Assembly: GCA_963711465.1 (NCBI GenBank)
Contig: CAVQEG010000001.1
Location: 806,001 to 870,000 of the forward strand
Reading direction: 5' to 3'
DNA from: CAVQEG01 sp963711465
GTDB taxonomy: Bacteria > Bacteroidota > Ignavibacteria > OLB7
Length of the DNA stretch: 64,000 nucleotides
A program made the position numbers and the translations under genes. The notes beneath the pieces are model-generated. The model was not told where the DNA came from, ran no database searches, and saw only the letters and a list, made by a program, of their open reading frames with translations. The stretch's first letter is position 1; each line of letters opens with the position of its first letter. Positions 1 through 8,573 of the stretch are shown piece after piece.

Positions 1-323
1 ACACGACCGGCGGGATTGCCTTCGAGCACGCCGATATCGATGAGGTACTGACAGAAGCGACGCAGCGAGGTCATGTACGTGGCCACCGAAACGTTCTGCA
101 GTCCACGCCGATCGATCAGGTATCGCTTGTAGCGTTCGACGTCGCGGACGCGGAACATGAATCGTTTGTCGACCGGGAACCACTGGATGAAATTGCGGAG
201 CGCGCGCTGGTAGGTGGCTCTGGTTTCGGGGCTCTTCTTCTGGCAGTCCTCGAGGAATCCGTCGTAGTGATCGACGAGTTCCTTGAGGGTCAGTTTGACG
301 GGCTTGAGCCTGGTGTCTATCAT
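1..323 (-). CDS. Tyrosine recombinase/integrase, N-terminal part (truncated by window edge)
   Basis: Reading leftward from the ATG at 321-323 gives 107 codons open to the window edge, starting MIDTRLKPVKLTLKELVDHY. The stretch is helical and basic, with a motif like SPETRATYQRALRNFIQWF followed by a second helix pair ending YMTSLRRFCQYLIDIGVLEG and NPAG. This is the SAM-like core-binding domain that precedes the catalytic domain in XerC/XerD and phage-type integrases. The catalytic Arg-His-Arg-Tyr region lies outside the window, so a Xer protein and an element-borne integrase cannot be told apart. The neighbours are housekeeping genes and no attachment site is visible, which slightly favours a chromosomal recombinase. 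Confidence 0.8.
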   Translation of the reverse strand, partial: MIDTRLKPVKLTLKELVDHYDGFLEDCQKKSPETRATYQRALRNFIQWFPVDKRFMFRVRDVERYKRYLIDRRGLQNVSVATYMTSLRRFCQYLIDIGVLEGNPAGR

Positions 324-413
324 GGCGGGGTACCGTTATTGCTCCCTCGAAGATATCACTTTGGCGCAGCCCGTTTCGTCCGGCGACGTTCAATCACTGC
401 AGCATGAGGTCCG

Positions 414-890
414 ATGTCCGGCTACCGCGGTCACATATCCATGGCGTTCCTGTTCGGCGTGGCGCTGGTCATTGCGCTGAGCTTCACCTCGCTCGCCGTC
501 GCGATGTCGCTCAGCGACAAGCTGATCAACGCCGTCGTGATCATCTGGATAGCGGTACTCTTCGGACTGTTTCCCGACGTCGACATCAAGAGCAAGGGCC
601 AGCTGTTGTTCTATCGCCTCTTCTTCGTGCTCGACGCGATTCTGCTCATCGGCGCGCACTATCAGGAAGCGGCATTCCTGGGCTTTCTGGCGATGCTTCC
701 GATCCTCGGCCGGCATCGCGGCTGGACGCACACGTACTGGGCAATGATCGTCATTCCCTCGCCGATCCTTCTCGGCCCGATGTATCTCGCCGGAGCGCCG
801 ACCACGCAGGGTCTTCCGTACTACCTCGGTGCGGTCGCCGGGTACCTGAGTCACCTCGTCGCCGACGGAATGGTGCGACCGAGGCGATGA
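414..890 (+). CDS. Membrane-bound metal-dependent hydrolase, DUF457/YdjM-like
   Basis: This 158-residue protein has three or four hydrophobic segments and the family's polar motifs: GLFPDVDIKSK after the first membrane segments, HRGWTHT near residue 102, and GYLSHLVADG near the C-terminus. These Asp/His motifs are the presumed metal ligands of the YdjM/YbcI inner-membrane hydrolase family. The substrate is unknown for the whole family. The ATG at 414 places MSGYRGH in front of the first membrane segment. An alternative ATG lies at residue 10. recO follows 46 bases downstream on the same strand. Confidence 0.75.
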   Translation: MSGYRGHISMAFLFGVALVIALSFTSLAVAMSLSDKLINAVVIIWIAVLFGLFPDVDIKSKGQLLFYRLFFVLDAILLIGAHYQEAAFLGFLAMLPILGRHRGWTHTYWAMIVIPSPILLGPMYLAGAPTTQGLPYYLGAVAGYLSHLVADGMVRPRR

Positions 891-936
891 GCGGCGTCGG
901 GAGATCCGTTCCCATTCACACACACCGTCGAACCCA

Positions 937-1716
937 GTGATCGTAACGACCGATGCGGTTGTGCTGCAGACGCGGCGCTTCCGTGAATCAAGCAAGATCG
1001 TGACCCTCTATACTCGCGAGCTCGGGCTCACCAGTGTCGTGGCGCGAGGCGTCATGCAGCCCAAGAGCCAGAGCGGCGCCGTGCTGCAGCCGATGGGCCA
1101 CATTTCTGTCGTGATCTACCTGAAGGAAGGACGCGACCTGCAGAACCTTTCGAGCGCTGAGGAGAAGGAGCGCTACGGCCGGCTCCTGGAGGACCTCGAG
1201 CGGATGTCTGCGGGCCTGGCGATCGTCGAACTGGTGAAGGCCTCGATGCACGATGCCGAGCGCAACGAACCGCTGTTCGAAGCTCTTGTCGACTCGCTGC
1301 GGATGCTCAACCGGCCGGAGACCGTTGCGCAGAACGTGGTGCTTTGGTTCATCGCACGCCTCGCCGCGCTGCTCGGCTACGCGCTCGCAACCGAACACTG
1401 CGGCGTGTGTCATCAATCGGTGGGGGTGGGCGAATCGGTGCCGTTCTCGGTCGCCGTCGGAGCTCCGCTCTGCAACGACGATCGTGACTCGGCCGGATAC
1501 GTGCCGCTCAGGCGCGAGATCTATGAACTCCTTCGATCGGTCTGCAACCGGCCTCTGCCGGAGGTCGCCGCGATGCCGTCATCGCAGCAGTCGCGGACGG
1601 CGGTGCTCGAGCTGCTGACGTCGTTCATCCGCTACCACGTCGACGGCCTGAGACGTCTGAACGTCAATCATGTGGCGCTGAAGCTCCTCGGCGACGCCGG
1701 CAGCGCCGGCGGATGA
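937..1716 (+). CDS. recO: DNA repair protein RecO
   Basis: This 259-residue protein acts with RecF and RecR to load RecA on SSB-coated DNA. The N-terminal OB fold is recognisable (IVTTDAVVLQTRRFRESSKI, then the strand GLTSVVARGV), followed by the helical domain. The C-terminal zinc-finger region has Cys155-x2-Cys158 and Cys179, but the fourth cysteine of the classical CxxC-CxxC pair is Asp182, so zinc binding may be lost or altered. The start is GTG at 937, because the protein then begins exactly at the family's conserved first strand. The preceding gene ends 46 bases upstream. Confidence 0.9.
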   Translation: MIVTTDAVVLQTRRFRESSKIVTLYTRELGLTSVVARGVMQPKSQSGAVLQPMGHISVVIYLKEGRDLQNLSSAEEKERYGRLLEDLERMSAGLAIVELVKASMHDAERNEPLFEALVDSLRMLNRPETVAQNVVLWFIARLAALLGYALATEHCGVCHQSVGVGESVPFSVAVGAPLCNDDRDSAGYVPLRREIYELLRSVCNRPLPEVAAMPSSQQSRTAVLELLTSFIRYHVDGLRRLNVNHVALKLLGDAGSAGG

Positions 1717-1789
1717 AACCGGATGCCGCCACTGACCGTAGGCCGACGTCATCGTCGGCGGTAAAACGCCGGCGTAGCTGAGACGTCAG

Positions 1790-1797
1790 TATGTTTA
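1790..1797 (+). promoter_or_regulatory. Putative Bacteroidota-type -7 box (TATGTTTA) for the HtrA gene
   Basis: TATGTTTA matches the TAnnTTTG box at all but the last base. It lies 84 bases before the chosen ATG at 1882. No clear -33 TTG element is seen at the usual distance. Confidence 0.3.
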
Positions 1798-1881
1798 TCG
1801 GGCCTCCGTTCACACGTGCGGTCATCGTCACGTACAACGGATCCCGGAGTCAACTTCGAATTCAGTCAGGAGCACAACGAG

Positions 1882-3411
1882 ATGTCAAAGAAGCAGATAC
1901 TGACAGTGATCGCACTGATGGCGATGAGCCTCGTCGTCGGTGTATTCCTGACGACCGACTACGGTCAGGTGCCGCTCGGACTCGCCGGTCCGGGAGACGT
2001 CACGCTGGGAGCCGATCATCCTCCCGTCGCACAGTCCACCGAGGTCAACGCGCTCAACGACGCCTTCGTCGCCGTCAGTCGCGCTGTCCGTTCGGAGGTC
2101 GTAAGCATCACCGTCACCTCGGGCACGACGCCCGCGAGCAGCGAGGAGGAGGATCAATACGATCCGTTCCAGCTCTTCGAGGGCCAGATGCCGCACGAGA
2201 TGCCCCAGCAGGGCTCCGGCTCGGGTGTGATCGTCTCTGCCAACGGATACATTCTCACCAACAACCACGTCGTGGAGCCGGCTGCCAACGACGGTAAGAT
2301 CACTGTCGATCTGCATGACGGACGAGAGTTTCCCGCCACGCTGGTCGGACGCGATCCGCTCACCGACCTGGCCGTCGTGAAAATTGCTGCCAAGGATCTG
2401 CCGGTCGCCGCGTTTGGAAACAGTGATCAACTGGAGGTCGGTCAGCTGGTGGTTGCCGTCGGCAACCCGCTCGGACTCACCTCGACGGTGACGCAGGGAA
2501 TCGTCTCCGCACTCGGTCGCGGACAGCTGCATCTCAACACCGACGCTCAGGGATATGGTGTCGAGGACTTCATCCAGACCGACGCCGCGATCAATCCCGG
2601 CAACTCGGGCGGCGGTCTGTTCGACCTCAACGGCGCACTCGTCGGCATCAACAGCGCGATCGCGACCCGTACGGGATACTACCAGGGCTACGGATTCGCC
2701 ATCCCCATCAACCTCGCACAGTCGGTCGCGGCCGATCTCATCGATGATGGTCACGTCAATCGCGGCTACATCGGTGTCCAGATTCAGAACGTCAGCCAGA
2801 CCATGGCGCGGGCGCTGAAGCTGTCGGATCCTCACGGAGTGCTCGTGCAGCACGTGATGCCCGGAAGCGCTGCGGAGGACGCCGGGCTCCGGATGGGTGA
2901 CGTGATTCTCAAGGTGGATGATCAGGCCGTCTCCACCTCGAATCATCTGCAGAGTCTGGTGGCGCGCCGGCGTGCCGGTGATGTGGTCAAGCTCGAAATC
3001 TCGCGAAATGGTTCGGTGATGGAGAAGTCGCTGAAGCTCAAGCCTCGCGACGAGAGCGAACCGACGCGAAAGGTCGCCGCCGACAGGTCCGAGCGCAACG
3101 ACCGCGAGGATGCCGGCGTCGAGTCGATGCCCGAGCTCGGTATGGACGTCGCACCGCTGAACGCCGAACTCAAGGACCAGTTGGGGGTCAGAAGCGGTGT
3201 GGTCGTCGCCGATCTCCAGCCATACGGCGAGGCCCGAACGCAGGGGCTGATGAAGAACGACGTGATTCTGAGCGTCAATCGTACGCCGGTCAACTCCGTG
3301 CGCGAGTTCGACGACATCGTCAAGAAGGCAAACCCCGGTGATCCGCTGCTCCTACAGGTTCACGGCACCAACGGCTCGACCCGTCTGGTCGCCCTCGAGG
3401 TTCAGAAATAG
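1882..3411 (+). CDS. HtrA/DegP family periplasmic serine endoprotease (Do family)
   Basis: This 509-residue protein degrades or refolds misfolded envelope proteins. The catalytic triad is visible as His129 (TNNHVVEP), Asp162 (DPLTDLAVVKI) and Ser242 in PGNSGGGLFD. Two PDZ domains follow, at about 290-390 and 420-505. A hydrophobic N-terminal segment at residues 5-24 serves as signal peptide or anchor. The ATG at 1882 was chosen because it gives MSKKQ plus the hydrophobic helix, and an AGGAG ribosome site lies about nine bases upstream. A longer in-frame start at 1816 would put a non-signal-like extension in front. A bidirectional terminator follows. Confidence 0.92.
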   Translation: MSKKQILTVIALMAMSLVVGVFLTTDYGQVPLGLAGPGDVTLGADHPPVAQSTEVNALNDAFVAVSRAVRSEVVSITVTSGTTPASSEEEDQYDPFQLFEGQMPHEMPQQGSGSGVIVSANGYILTNNHVVEPAANDGKITVDLHDGREFPATLVGRDPLTDLAVVKIAAKDLPVAAFGNSDQLEVGQLVVAVGNPLGLTSTVTQGIVSALGRGQLHLNTDAQGYGVEDFIQTDAAINPGNSGGGLFDLNGALVGINSAIATRTGYYQGYGFAIPINLAQSVAADLIDDGHVNRGYIGVQIQNVSQTMARALKLSDPHGVLVQHVMPGSAAEDAGLRMGDVILKVDDQAVSTSNHLQSLVARRRAGDVVKLEISRNGSVMEKSLKLKPRDESEPTRKVAADRSERNDREDAGVESMPELGMDVAPLNAELKDQLGVRSGVVVADLQPYGEARTQGLMKNDVILSVNRTPVNSVREFDDIVKKANPGDPLLLQVHGTNGSTRLVALEVQK

Positions 3412-3433
3412 GGACTGTCCCTGTTCGGACGAA

Positions 3434-3470
3434 GAAGCCCTGTCGGCACACACGGTGTCGGCAGGGCTTC
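3434..3470. terminator. Intergenic hairpin between convergent HtrA and DUF1015 genes
   Basis: GAAGCCCTGTCGGCAC pairs over 16 bases (two G-U pairs) with the arm ending CAGGGCTTC, around a loop of about five bases. It lies between two convergent stop codons and can act on both strands. There is no clear T-tract. Confidence 0.7.
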
Positions 3471-3491
3471 GTCGCATCTGGCTCCGGCAGT

Positions 3492-4766
3492 CTACAGCGG
3501 ATTGATCAGCAGTCCGCTGGCGAGCTTCGGATAGAAGAACGTGCTCTTCTGCGGCATGACGCTACCGGAGCGCGCAACGGCCTCCACCTGGTCGAGCCGT
3601 GTCGCATTCATCATCACCACGAGGTTGACACTGCTGTCGTCGAGGGCCGCAACGGCATCGGCATCGCTCTTGACGTAGTGGATATTTCGCTGCTGCGTCT
3701 GCGCCTCGGCGTCGATACCGAGAAGCCGTCCAAGGATGTACTCATGCAGCACCGTGACGTCGAGCGATCGAACGGGCTCGGGCATGTCGGCCGGAACGAT
3801 CTCGTGCAGCGACGCGGAATTCCGAAGTCTGGCGAGCGCAACGCGTCCCCGTGTCAGCAGCAGGAGCGCCGGAAGTTCAGACGTCGCACCGAGCGCCGCG
3901 ATCGCCTCGTTGAGGTTCGTGAAGAATTTCACGACGAAGTGTTCCGACAGCGACTCAAGGAGCGCGTCGGGATCGAATTCAGCCAGCGAATGGACGACTC
4001 GGTGGGTGGGAAGGATGATCAAGCCGGGATCGCTCGTCGGAGCCAGGAACATCATGATCGTCGAGGCGGCCTCCGGTGCATCCTGCGCCGCGACACGCTC
4101 GGCATGGTACGCGAGCGCGGTTTCGTAGCGGTGGTGTCCGTCGACGATCAGAATGGACTCGCCTGAAAGATCGCCGATGAACGCATCGACGGCGTCGGCA
4201 TCGTCGATTCGTACGATCCGATGACGCGCTCCATCGGCGTCGGTGGCATCGATGAGCGGCTCCGCCGCATCGTATGTCGCCAGTCGCTGCAGGGAGTCGC
4301 CCGACGGATCCGCGTAGATGCCGAAGATCGGTTCGAGGTCGGCCCGCGTTGCACGCATCAGCTTCAGGCGATCGGCCTTCGGTGCGCTGAGCGTCCGCTC
4401 GTGCGGAAGGACGATACCGGCCGAGAAGGGCTCGAGCATGACCGCGGCGATGAATCCGCGTCGCGTCGCCTGGTCACCGCTTCGCGGATCGATGAACGAC
4501 TCGGAGTAGGCGTAGAGTGCCCGGCGCGGCTCGCGAACCAGAACGCCGTCTTCGATCCATTCGCGCAACAGGTGTGCTGCGTGGTCGTAGCGGCCGTCGC
4601 CGTCCTCGGGTAGGATGAGCCGAACGATGTTGTGGCGATCGCGATCGAGCAGTGCTCTGCGCGCGTCGGCGGTCACCACGTCGTATGGTGGTGCAATGAC
4701 GGCGCCCGGATCGGCAACGCGATCGCTCGCGTATCGGTAGGGTCGGAGGGTTGAAATCGAAGCCAT
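3492..4766 (-). CDS. DUF1015 family protein
   Basis: This conserved protein of 424 residues has unknown biochemical activity. It shows the family signatures: an N-terminal LRPYRY plus IAPPYDVV block, a central HERTL and RLKLMRATRADLEPIFG region, and the hallmark VDGHHRYETAL near residue 211. The ATG at 4766 starts directly at the conserved block (MASISTLRPYRY). A longer in-frame start at 4889 would add 41 residues that overlap the divergent small gene and its promoter, so I rejected it. The gene diverges from the small zinc-site gene at 4883. Confidence 0.85.
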   Translation of the reverse strand: MASISTLRPYRYASDRVADPGAVIAPPYDVVTADARRALLDRDRHNIVRLILPEDGDGRYDHAAHLLREWIEDGVLVREPRRALYAYSESFIDPRSGDQATRRGFIAAVMLEPFSAGIVLPHERTLSAPKADRLKLMRATRADLEPIFGIYADPSGDSLQRLATYDAAEPLIDATDADGARHRIVRIDDADAVDAFIGDLSGESILIVDGHHRYETALAYHAERVAAQDAPEAASTIMMFLAPTSDPGLIILPTHRVVHSLAEFDPDALLESLSEHFVVKFFTNLNEAIAALGATSELPALLLLTRGRVALARLRNSASLHEIVPADMPEPVRSLDVTVLHEYILGRLLGIDAEAQTQQRNIHYVKSDADAVAALDDSSVNLVVMMNATRLDQVEAVARSGSVMPQKSTFFYPKLASGLLINPL

Positions 4767-4882
4767 GCGTTCCGATTGTGAGAATTCTCGGGAGGGCCCT
4801 ATTTTCGGGCGCCGTTTGGCCGGCCGCTGCCTGGGCCGGTCCCGCGCGGGGTCCAATGATACGCAGACGAGGAGGAAGCGAA

Positions 4883-5092
4883 ATGGCACGAGCTACGACG
4901 ACCAAAGGAGCACAGCGATACCTCGGTGATCAACGTGGAAGAACCGTCCACGACCTCCAACAGGCGCGCGGTGCGTGCGAGATCGAGGAGATTCTCGACG
5001 AAGGAAGAGGGGTCCGCTTCGATCCTGACACACTCGAGCAGGCGCGGCGCGAAGGATACTCCCCTTGCGGCCGCTGTTCGGATTCCTACTGA
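4883..5092 (+). CDS. Small protein with a divergent Ada-like/YokF-like metal-binding motif
   Basis: This 69-residue soluble protein begins MARATTTKGAQRYLGDQRGR. Its layout (YLGD, then VHDL, a Cys eight residues on, VRFDPDTLEQAR, and finally GYSPCGRC) resembles the small metal-site domain found in some nucleases and Ada-like proteins, where a His/Cys pair and a terminal CxxC bind zinc. The spacing between His and the first Cys is longer than usual. A GGAGGA ribosome site precedes the ATG at 4883. An in-frame start at 4751 would overlap the divergent DUF1015 gene. Function unknown. Confidence 0.65.
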   Translation: MARATTTKGAQRYLGDQRGRTVHDLQQARGACEIEEILDEGRGVRFDPDTLEQARREGYSPCGRCSDSY

Positions 5093-5152
5093 CTCCCGTC
5101 CACCGGTTGATTCACGATCCTGCCAGTTCGACCGGAACCCATCCAAACACTC

Positions 5153-6013
5153 ATGAACCTGAACTACCGACGACTGTCCGTGATCGGAGCGCTTGCGCTG
5201 CTTGCGATCGCAACCACCGCCCATGCCGATCCCCCCGAAGACGTCCTGCGACCACAGGCGAAGGAACAGCAGAAATTCTTCATCGAAGTCGGCCTCGGCC
5301 TCAACTACTCGATGATGAACGGGACGTTCCGGAAGGTCGAGCCCTACGAGGGCCCCACCGACATGTTCGCGTCGGCAGACGGACTCGGCATATTGCTCTC
5401 AATTTCTCCTGCGTATCAGGTCACCTCGAATTTCCAGGTTCTCCTACGGTACGATTTCGACGTGCGCTCGGTCGGAAACTCGGCAACGACCACCGACTAC
5501 TGCACCGATTCGCCGACCACCGACAGTGTATCCGTCGACAAGACCTACGGCGCGACGATGACGTACAACAGCGTCTCGCTGCTTGGGCGGTATTATCTCG
5601 ACCAGTTCTTCGTCTTCGGCGGCCTTACCTACGGCAACGAATCATCCACCAGCGTCACAGGCGAACAGAACATCGACCCGACCGCCGGATGCTTCTACTT
5701 TCCGAACAATCCTGACGCCACGACTGATATAGTCGCCGATGAATCGAACGTGCTTCTGCACAACGACCGGTGGTCGATCAAACTCGGTGTCGGATACGTG
5801 TTCAACGTGACGCCGAGGATCAGTCTGCTGCCACAACTGAATTACGATGTCGCCCTGAATCACGTCGGACAGGGAATTCTGAATTTCCGGCCGAAGGACA
5901 ATCCGCAGTCCGCGAACAGCACCGCCTTCGTCGTGAATCCGAACAACGATCTGTCGCTCAATTCCCTGCAGTTCCTCCTCGGCATCCGCTATAACTGGTC
6001 GATCGAACTCTGA
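5153..6013 (+). CDS. Outer-membrane beta-barrel protein (unknown function)
   Basis: The 286-residue product has a clear signal peptide (Arg-rich start, hydrophobic core ALALLAIATT, cut near AHA-D). Amphipathic beta strands with alternating aromatic residues follow, such as FFIEVGLGLNYSMM, VLLRYDFDVRSV and LLGRYYLDQFFVFGGL, ending RYNWSIEL. This is typical of porin-like or PorT/OmpW-size barrels. Two cysteine-bearing loops are present (around DYCTDS and TAGCFYF). The next gene begins 11 bases after its stop and encodes a PorE-like periplasmic protein, so the pair is probably cotranscribed and shares an envelope role. Confidence 0.75.
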   Translation: MNLNYRRLSVIGALALLAIATTAHADPPEDVLRPQAKEQQKFFIEVGLGLNYSMMNGTFRKVEPYEGPTDMFASADGLGILLSISPAYQVTSNFQVLLRYDFDVRSVGNSATTTDYCTDSPTTDSVSVDKTYGATMTYNSVSLLGRYYLDQFFVFGGLTYGNESSTSVTGEQNIDPTAGCFYFPNNPDATTDIVADESNVLLHNDRWSIKLGVGYVFNVTPRISLLPQLNYDVALNHVGQGILNFRPKDNPQSANSTAFVVNPNNDLSLNSLQFLLGIRYNWSIEL

Positions 6014-6024
6014 ACGAATACAGC

Positions 6025-7623
6025 ATGAACACAATCTCGACAACCTGCCGCACATCGCTCGTCGCCTCCGTGTCGCTGCTCGTCTCGTTCGCGACGCTGC
6101 TGGCGCAGCCCGAGCCGGCGCGCAACCTTCCGGTGAAGGATCGTTCGGAGATCAAAATCACGAAGATGCCGTTCAACGGGACGTACGACGATTTCGCTCC
6201 GGTGATCATCCGCGGCGGTCGCTCGATGATCTTCACCAGCGCACGACCGGGTCCGTACTCCTCCAGCGGTGAGCAGAGTCTCTTCGTTTCCGAAAATCAG
6301 GGCGGCCGCCAGTGGGGCGACGCCCAGCCGATTTCACAGGGACTTGCACGGGCCGAACACGTCGGCGCGGCCGCGCTGACACCGGACGGCAACTTCATGA
6401 TTTTCGCCGCTTACGACTGGGACGCTGCGAATGATGACCAGAATGGTTCGGGGCGCACCGATCTGTATTCGGCCGTACGCGTCGGTGGCGCCTGGGGAGA
6501 GGTGCAGAATCTGGGACCTGTGGTGAATTCCGACGGCTGGGATTCACAGCCGTCTCTCAGTCCGGACGGACGTCTGCTGTTTTTCGCAAGCGATCGAAAG
6601 GGCGGATTTGGTGGCACCGATATCTACGTGTCCCGCCTGACTGCAGCGGGATGGTCGGCACCGGTCAACCTCGGATCGCAGATCAATACCGCCTTCAATG
6701 AAATGGCCCCGACGTTTTCGCCCGATGGGAAGGTGCTGTTCTTCTCCTCCAACGGACTCGGCGGTGTCGGAGGATACGACCTCTTCGCGGCGCACGGCGG
6801 CAATCAGATGGGAATGAACTGGAAGGACGTGGAGAATATGGGTACGCCCATCAACTCGACCGGCGATGAGTACTTCTGGGTCTCGGTCCCGAATTCGACC
6901 GACGGATATTTCTCCTCCGACCGGGGCGGGGATCAGGATATCTATCTCGCCGTACCCAATCCGTTCCCGCCGGAGGCGCTCGTGACGGTGACGGGGCACG
7001 TCGCCGATGCGGTTTCGCGCCATCCCATTGCCGCTTCGATTACCGTGACCGATCTGACCACCGGTGAGGCAATTGCCAATTACCGCACCGACGATCTGAC
7101 GGGAGATTACTACGTCATGCTCCCGCGCGGCAGGCACTACTCGATTACAGCCGAAGCTCCCAATTATATTTTTTACTCCGACGAATACGAAGTTCCGAAG
7201 GACACGAAGGGGGAGGAGCTGACCAAGGACATATTTCTCCAGCCAACCTCGGGCGGCACCACGCGGCTGCTGGTATACTTCGATTACGACAAGGCCGATC
7301 TCCAGGATGAATCGCTGCCCGATCTTCGCAGGGCCGTTCAGTTCCTGAAGAACAACCCGGACGTGACCGCCGAGGTTGCGGGACATACCGATTCGATCGG
7401 CAACGCCACGTATAATCGCGACCTCTCTGAGCGTCGTGCCGATGCGGTTCGTCAGTACCTGATCGACCACGGCGTAGCACCATCGCGACTGAAGGCGGTC
7501 GGCTATGGCGAACTGCAGCCGGTGGCTGACAACGGGACGCCCGAGGGGCGGGCCCGAAACCGCCGCGTGGAACTCCGCGTGACCGGTGGCGAGAAGGAGG
7601 GAGGTGCGCCGGGAATCAAGTAA
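6025..7623 (+). CDS. PorE-like OmpA-family protein with PD40 repeats
   Basis: This 532-residue exported protein has a signal peptide (ends near LLAQ), several WD40-like PD40 beta-propeller repeats (SPDGRLLFFASDR, SPDGKVLFFSSNG and similar, about residues 50-310), a carboxypeptidase-regulatory-like sandwich at about 320-405, and a C-terminal OmpA domain. The OmpA domain carries the peptidoglycan-binding core VAGHTDSIGNATYNRDLSERR and ends RARNRRVELRV. This order matches PorE, which anchors the T9SS machinery to peptidoglycan, except that the N-terminal TPR region of PorE is missing. It could be a related non-secretion OmpA protein. T9SS cargo elsewhere in the window supports a link. Confidence 0.82.
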   Translation: MNTISTTCRTSLVASVSLLVSFATLLAQPEPARNLPVKDRSEIKITKMPFNGTYDDFAPVIIRGGRSMIFTSARPGPYSSSGEQSLFVSENQGGRQWGDAQPISQGLARAEHVGAAALTPDGNFMIFAAYDWDAANDDQNGSGRTDLYSAVRVGGAWGEVQNLGPVVNSDGWDSQPSLSPDGRLLFFASDRKGGFGGTDIYVSRLTAAGWSAPVNLGSQINTAFNEMAPTFSPDGKVLFFSSNGLGGVGGYDLFAAHGGNQMGMNWKDVENMGTPINSTGDEYFWVSVPNSTDGYFSSDRGGDQDIYLAVPNPFPPEALVTVTGHVADAVSRHPIAASITVTDLTTGEAIANYRTDDLTGDYYVMLPRGRHYSITAEAPNYIFYSDEYEVPKDTKGEELTKDIFLQPTSGGTTRLLVYFDYDKADLQDESLPDLRRAVQFLKNNPDVTAEVAGHTDSIGNATYNRDLSERRADAVRQYLIDHGVAPSRLKAVGYGELQPVADNGTPEGRARNRRVELRVTGGEKEGGAPGIK

Positions 7624-7645
7624 CGTCGAGACGGTATGGGGTCTC

Positions 7646-8506
7646 ATGAATCAGAATTCCGAGCGGGCACCACGGATTGCGGTGATCGGAACAGGTCGGC
7701 TCGCTCATGCCCTCGTGCGGATGCTTCCGCAGCGCGTTCGGCTTGTGGTGGGACGTGACCCGGCTGCCGCCGCGGACCTTGCAGGGCTTGCGAGGCGCGC
7801 CGTTTCGAATGCCGCTGTGGCCGGAGCGGAGATCGACGTGCTCTGGATAGCGACGTCGGACCACGCGATCGCAGATGTTGCCGCGGAAGTTGCCTCGAGT
7901 CGGGAGTCATGGGCTGGCGTGCTGGCGATTCACTCGTCGGGTTCGCTGCCGGTCGCGGCACTGGAGCCGTTCGAGCGTCGCGGTGCGAGAATTCTGGCGC
8001 TGCATCCGAATGCCGCCGTCTCAGCAGAGGCAGCGATCCCGCCAGGCGTCATCTGGGGCGTCACCGCGTCGTTCGACGATCCGGAGAATGTCGTTCGGTG
8101 GCTTCTTGGAGAGAGCGCGGCCCCGACGCTTCTGAGGATCGAGGACCGGCATCGGCCGTTCTACCATGCCGCCGCCAGCGCGGCGGCCAACTATACCATC
8201 ACACTGTATCGGATTGCGCAGCTGCTCTACAGCCGATGTGGGATCGATGATGAAACCTCGCGTCGACTGGTTCGCTCCTTTCAGCAGGACGCCATCGATC
8301 GCGCAAGTGCCGTCGGTGCCGAGGCAGCGATTACCGGCCCGGTCGTTCGAGGCGACATCGAGGTCGTCGCGGCGCAGCTCGATGCTGTTGCCGTAGCACT
8401 TCCGAGTGCACTGGCTGCCTACGCTGAGCTGGCACGGGCGACGGTCGCACTCTTCGCTCCGGGCATGGAGCAAGCCGTGGCGCGGCTCATCGATCGCGAC
8501 GTCTGA
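7646..8506 (+). CDS. Rossmann-fold DUF2520 protein (F420/NADP oxidoreductase-like)
   Basis: This 286-residue protein starts with a dinucleotide-binding fold (RIAVIGTGRLAHALVRML). It has an inner segment LAIHSSGSLPVAALEPF and LALHPNAAVS, typical of the DUF2520 family with its ProC/6PGDH-like helical C-terminal half. The substrate is not known. The start at 7646 gives MNQNSERAPRI directly before the fold. An earlier in-frame start overlaps the 3' end of the preceding OmpA gene. It converges on rnpB. Confidence 0.8.
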   Translation: MNQNSERAPRIAVIGTGRLAHALVRMLPQRVRLVVGRDPAAAADLAGLARRAVSNAAVAGAEIDVLWIATSDHAIADVAAEVASSRESWAGVLAIHSSGSLPVAALEPFERRGARILALHPNAAVSAEAAIPPGVIWGVTASFDDPENVVRWLLGESAAPTLLRIEDRHRPFYHAAASAAANYTITLYRIAQLLYSRCGIDDETSRRLVRSFQQDAIDRASAVGAEAAITGPVVRGDIEVVAAQLDAVAVALPSALAAYAELARATVALFAPGMEQAVARLIDRDV

Positions 8507-8573
8507 AGAAATCCGGGCGGTAGGAACGAACCCGATCGCTCGCCAACCACTGCCACAGGAATTCAGGAACACA

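Noticed and set aside
1..323. Prophage or genomic island at the left edge
   Set aside because: Only the N-terminal domain of one recombinase is visible, and the neighbours are housekeeping genes; no att repeat, tRNA junction or phage gene is present.
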